Origin: Phorcus lineatus
Taxonomy: Eukaryota; Mollusca; Gastropoda; Trochida; Trochidae
Length of the DNA stretch: 64,000 bases
Assembly: GCA_921293015.1 (NCBI GenBank)
Contig: OV121093.1
Coordinates: 30,576,622-30,640,621, forward strand
Direction of reading: 5' to 3'
Shown here: one piece after another, positions 60,556-64,000 of the stretch
Layout: each line of letters starts with the position of its first letter
Numbering within the stretch: the stretch's first letter is position 1
Translations under genes and position numbers: made by a program
Notes under the pieces: generated by a model
What the model was told of the DNA's origin: nothing
The model's input: only the letters and a program-made list of their open reading frames with translations
The model's database searches: none

Positions 60556-60857
60556 TGGCTCTGACTGGCGAGGAATAAAGGGAAGGAGTGAAAATAAATC
60601 AAAATGTGTTTGATTGTTTCGTATTTATAAAATGTACAGTGAGTTTAGTAAAGAATGTTCATCTAAATTAATTGAGTTATGTCCATTGTATGTAGGAATT
60701 AGCTTAAATGCTCGTGCTTTGCCATTTTTTCGCTTCGAGGTGTGATTGAAAGGTAAATATACTTGCTTTAATCAATGTTCGAGACATAAGTTGAATTTGA
60801 AATTCAAGGCATCTTAGATTTAAACATCCTTGAAAGCTATGAGTAAATTGATTTGAT

Positions 60858-61307
60858 TTAAAGTGACACAGAGTATGTTTCATATTTTCCCTTATTAAAA
60901 CAGTGGCAAAATACCATCTGCCTTGAGTTCAATCAAACTATCGTCCCTTAATTTGCGACTTCATCTTATTATTTCAAAATAAGGATATTTTCTCATTTAA
61001 ATGATGATAGAAATGCTAATAAGTCAACAGTTTGAAACTAATTTACATGAATATAAATGATCTACTAGACATTATCAATATATATTTTTCCTTTTATCTG
61101 CTCTTATTAACTTTATAAGAATTAAGTCTTAATTAAGTTAATCATTTCCTCACGTCAATGTCCGGTTTTCGATCCTTATTACAGTATGAACCTGTTCACT
61201 GTCTCCTTACTGATCATATCAGCTATAAAATGCTGATTTAATGTTGAGACAACTATTTCTCGGTTGTGCATCATCCTCAAAGGTCGACTCCAACATCAAA
61301 CTCTGTA
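60858..61307 (-). mobile_element. TTAA MITE, copy 5, inverted
   Basis: Starts TTAAAGTGACACAGAGTATG, the reverse complement of the right end of copy 1, and runs to GACTCCAACATCAAACTCTG, the inverse of the left-end region. The last few terminal bases and the second TTAA are not clear. Confidence 0.6.
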
Positions 61308-61582
61308 ATCCTCTAGATAGATCACGTGATTAGACTGTTTTTGGGGTTTGTTACTAAACATCCTCAACCTTCTATTGGTGAGGTGAGTTGGTGTTTAACG
61401 CAGCTTTCAAGATTAATTCACTTATATCGCGGCTACTAGCTAGTATTATTGCAGGGAGAAAGCCCGCATCACCATGGTGGCTATGCATTGCGGTAAAACC
61501 TGCGAGCATTGGCTGTGACTACCGCTGAAATTTAGTGTAGCTTTGCACACACACACCTGACAGTTTCCATTACAGACATACT

Positions 61583-61655
61583 TGGCGAGCCCCTGGCGGT
61601 ATTCGAACCTCAGACCTGATCCGAAGCCGAACGCGCTAACTACTGTGCAACTTCT
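61583..61655 (-). repeat. tRNA-derived SINE head, second example
   Basis: The minus strand carries an A-box-like TAGTTAGCGCGTTCGGCTTC and a B-box GAGGTTCGAATACC at normal tRNA spacing. Its sequence differs from the one at 49,495, so it is a different family or source tRNA. Confidence 0.6.
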
Positions 61656-62420
61656 AATAGAGATTTGCAAACTTATACTTTCATGTCAATATTTCCTTGG
61701 CAGTGTCGAGAATAAAAATTACGAAATTCAAATAATTTATGTATCTAGTTAAAATATTTGTTGTATGATAATAAAGTATATAAGTATCTATTTTATGGTA
61801 AAATACATTTTACTCTTTGACCTTGAAATTGATAAAAACACGATAAAAAGTTGATTTGTTCTAACAAAAGTTATCTTACCTGGATGTACAATTTTACAGA
61901 TAAGGAGTATTTGATTGTGAATGTCTATGCTATCCTTTGGTAACATATAATGTTTTTGTTCTTGCATATTATTTAAGTGTGAAAATACAATAAAAAGTTT
62001 CATTTACAAATTACTCTTAATACAAAAAACAATATATATTATTCACATATTTTATTCAAATAAATGTATTTTGAACGCTACTTCAAGTGTGATTTATCCC
62101 ATAGGGCCTCGTTGTTGCCTTTGTTTGTTTTACATAGGTCTTTATTGTATTTTACCGTAATACATAAATAGAACAATGTTAACTTAATAATAATTACTAA
62201 ATTTTATTTTATTTGGGCCTTGCCTCATTGTCCAATAGTCATAAGGTCTCAAAACCATCAAGTCATCTTATCGATAAACGGAAAATCAATTCATCGGTTG
62301 TATAAATAAGATTTGATGATTAAATGACCGAATTATCCATTGGAGTCACAATGTGAATGCATGAATCATAAATATGTAAATATTCACAGACCTTCAATTT
62401 GTGCACAAAAAGTCAAAATT
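61656..62420. other. Non-coding AT-rich DNA
   Basis: No gene or repeat recognised. Lattice words return at about 62,460. Confidence 0.5.
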
Positions 62421-63340
62421 CGGACTCACCGCCTTCACAAATACGCCGGATACAGAAAGTATCTAGGTGCAACTAGTTTTACAACGCATGAACGAGTTGA
62501 CACAGGCTTTGATCGAGTCGTAGAGTTCGAACAAGATTACTGAATGACTTGTTGAAAATGTAGCTGAGTTGAGAACGGCATTATCAGTTTCAAATGTATT
62601 CGTTGTGCTATGATCTAACATGTTCTGCAAACTGTAAACTAGTTGCTGTAAGCTTGAACGCGTTTTAGGCTGTCACTTGATCACGAGGTCCAAAATGCGA
62701 ACTAGTTCAAACGAGGTCTGAGCGAGTTGTTGAGTCGGAAGTATTTTAGATTTTGGGAAGAGATCACCAACAATGCAGTTGAACCTATTATGCTGTTTTT
62801 CAACCAAATGGTGTCCTTGTGTGTAGACAAAAGCAATCCTTAACCTTGAAATTTAAGAACAATTGTGATTTTTTTTAATCCGAAAGGAGTTTTAGTTTTC
62901 ACATTCAAGTATTAGAATTAAGAACACGTTATGTTACATACTTCTAAAATCCACAAAACATATCTAGGTAAATTTAAAGCGTTTGCCTGACGTGGAAAGG
63001 ATACATCCACATAATAGGTTTGTTAGGCTTGTCAGTTGGATGTGCGTTTTAGCGTATTAATGTGCGTAGCGTGGAACAAGCAGTATAGACGCGATTTAGT
63101 TGGTAGAGAAAGAAAAATCTTTTACAATAATGTAGGTAAAAGTTGAAAGTTTTGAAGTTAAGTAATTTTTTGTTGAAAACGTGGAACGGCTCTTAGAAGT
63201 GGAATTATGTTGATGCGTAGAATGTGTTGGAGATTGGTGATTTAGTTTGTGAATGTTTTGAACGAGCTGTTGAATTTTAGAGTACTTTGATGCGCAGAAC
63301 GAGTTGTGGAATTGATATAAGGATGGTGAGAGCAGAGCCT

Positions 63341-64000
63341 TCAATTATTACAATGGTTTTGTTTATCCCTTAGAATTATAATGTCTGCAATAATACAAAC
63401 TCTTGTATATCTCCGAGCCTATTCGTGTTCAGGATTCGAAAGCAAAACTTCAGAGTCAGGCGACACAGCCAGTTCTCAACAACTCGACTAAAAGGGCCTC
63501 GACAAAAAACGAAGGTTAGTTGAGCTATTGTTATAATCGTGCCAGTCCAACGGGCCTCTGATTTGTACCTGGGCCAATACTTTCTTAATAGTACCTGGTT
63601 CAGTTGCATGTTGCAAAACGGTAATTCAAATTATATTTAAATAAGCAGTTAATTATTTATGATATTTTCGAGGTCCAAAGTTTCTTCGAGTTCAGTCTTA
63701 AACTCTGTCCTTAATTTTATGATGTAAACATTCCTTAAAGACACATTTACACATTATGGTTGTTTAACAAACAAAATTTCGTTGTCCTACCCTGTAAGGT
63801 TTTTTGAGTTTTCATTTCATCAACAACAGATCACACTACAAATCTGAAAAAATCTACAAGCTTACATTTACACATCATAATATAGTTTCACATATTATTT
63901 TTGGTTTAGCTATTGGAATTGACGTATATATTTCACAACGATAGATTTCTGTCTAACATTATCCTGAAAAGAGCCAAAATTAAGAATGTCCAATAGATTT
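63341..64000. other. Non-coding DNA at window end
   Basis: No gene supported; no clear lattice sites. Confidence 0.5.

Larger units (their letters stand above)
35355..63340. repeat. 28-kb domain of 20-bp-spaced GAACNNGTTC palindromes (satellite-like)
   Basis: Across this span the word GAACNNGTTC (NN mostly TA, GC, AC or GT) recurs in runs with 10-bp spacers. At 43,620-43,672 three sites stand exactly 20 bp apart. At about 38,590-38,660 four do, and at about 59,620-59,690 four do. In other stretches (36.2-36.9, 46.7-47.0, 55.0-57.4 and 63.0-63.3 kb) the same lattice is degenerate and strand-biased, with GATTTAGTTG and GGAACGCGTTG alternating at about 20 bp. Intervening sequence is AT-rich with transposons. 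No credible gene is present. Boundaries are approximate. Confidence 0.7.

Overview
The window looks like invertebrate animal DNA. It is AT-rich and gene-poor, and it is crowded with nested mobile elements: a Polinton/adintovirus-like provirus, a LINE, Tc1, CACTA-like and TTAA-type elements, a solo LTR and tRNA-derived SINE heads. A mollusc such as a bivalve fits best, but that is inference; no species can be named from sequence alone.

1-16.7 kb is most of one integrated Polinton/Maverick-adintovirus-type element; its left end lies outside the window. Reading rightwards it holds a block of small genes on the minus strand (including a tandemly duplicated two-gene cassette and a penton-like candidate), a conserved plus-strand protein, a coiled-coil membrane protein, the hexon-like major capsid protein, the packaging ATPase, several small membrane proteins, a TFIIB-like zinc-ribbon protein, family-B DNA polymerase with an embedded endonuclease VII-type domain, and an intact retroviral-type integrase. 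Most larger genes carry one or a few frameshifts or in-frame stops of all three types, so this is a fairly young but decayed provirus. Its polymerase gene is also split by a 2.5-kb DNA transposon with a clean target duplication, which itself contains a 259-bp MITE.

16.7-28.2 kb is transposon-in-transposon sequence: TTAA-flanked MITEs, two CACTA-like elements in opposite orientation, a second decayed Polinton polymerase fragment, and one LINE interrupted by a Tc1 element, a solo LTR and one of the CACTA-like elements. 28.3-29.6 kb holds the only long intact host-like reading frame, an endonuclease/exonuclease/phosphatase-fold protein of 457 residues.

29.7-35.3 kb is AT-rich non-coding DNA ending in a five-copy 152-bp tandem repeat. 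35.4-63.3 kb is the most unusual part: about 28 kb with no credible gene, in which a 10-bp palindrome of the form GAACNNGTTC recurs at about 20-bp spacing, strictly in a 43-copy 39-bp array at 40.8-42.5 kb and in degenerate form elsewhere. Parts of this domain are duplicated as inverted repeats of about 0.5 to 1.6 kb. Mobile elements (a second copy of the 2.5-kb transposon, a TTAA MITE, two tRNA-like SINE heads) lie within it.
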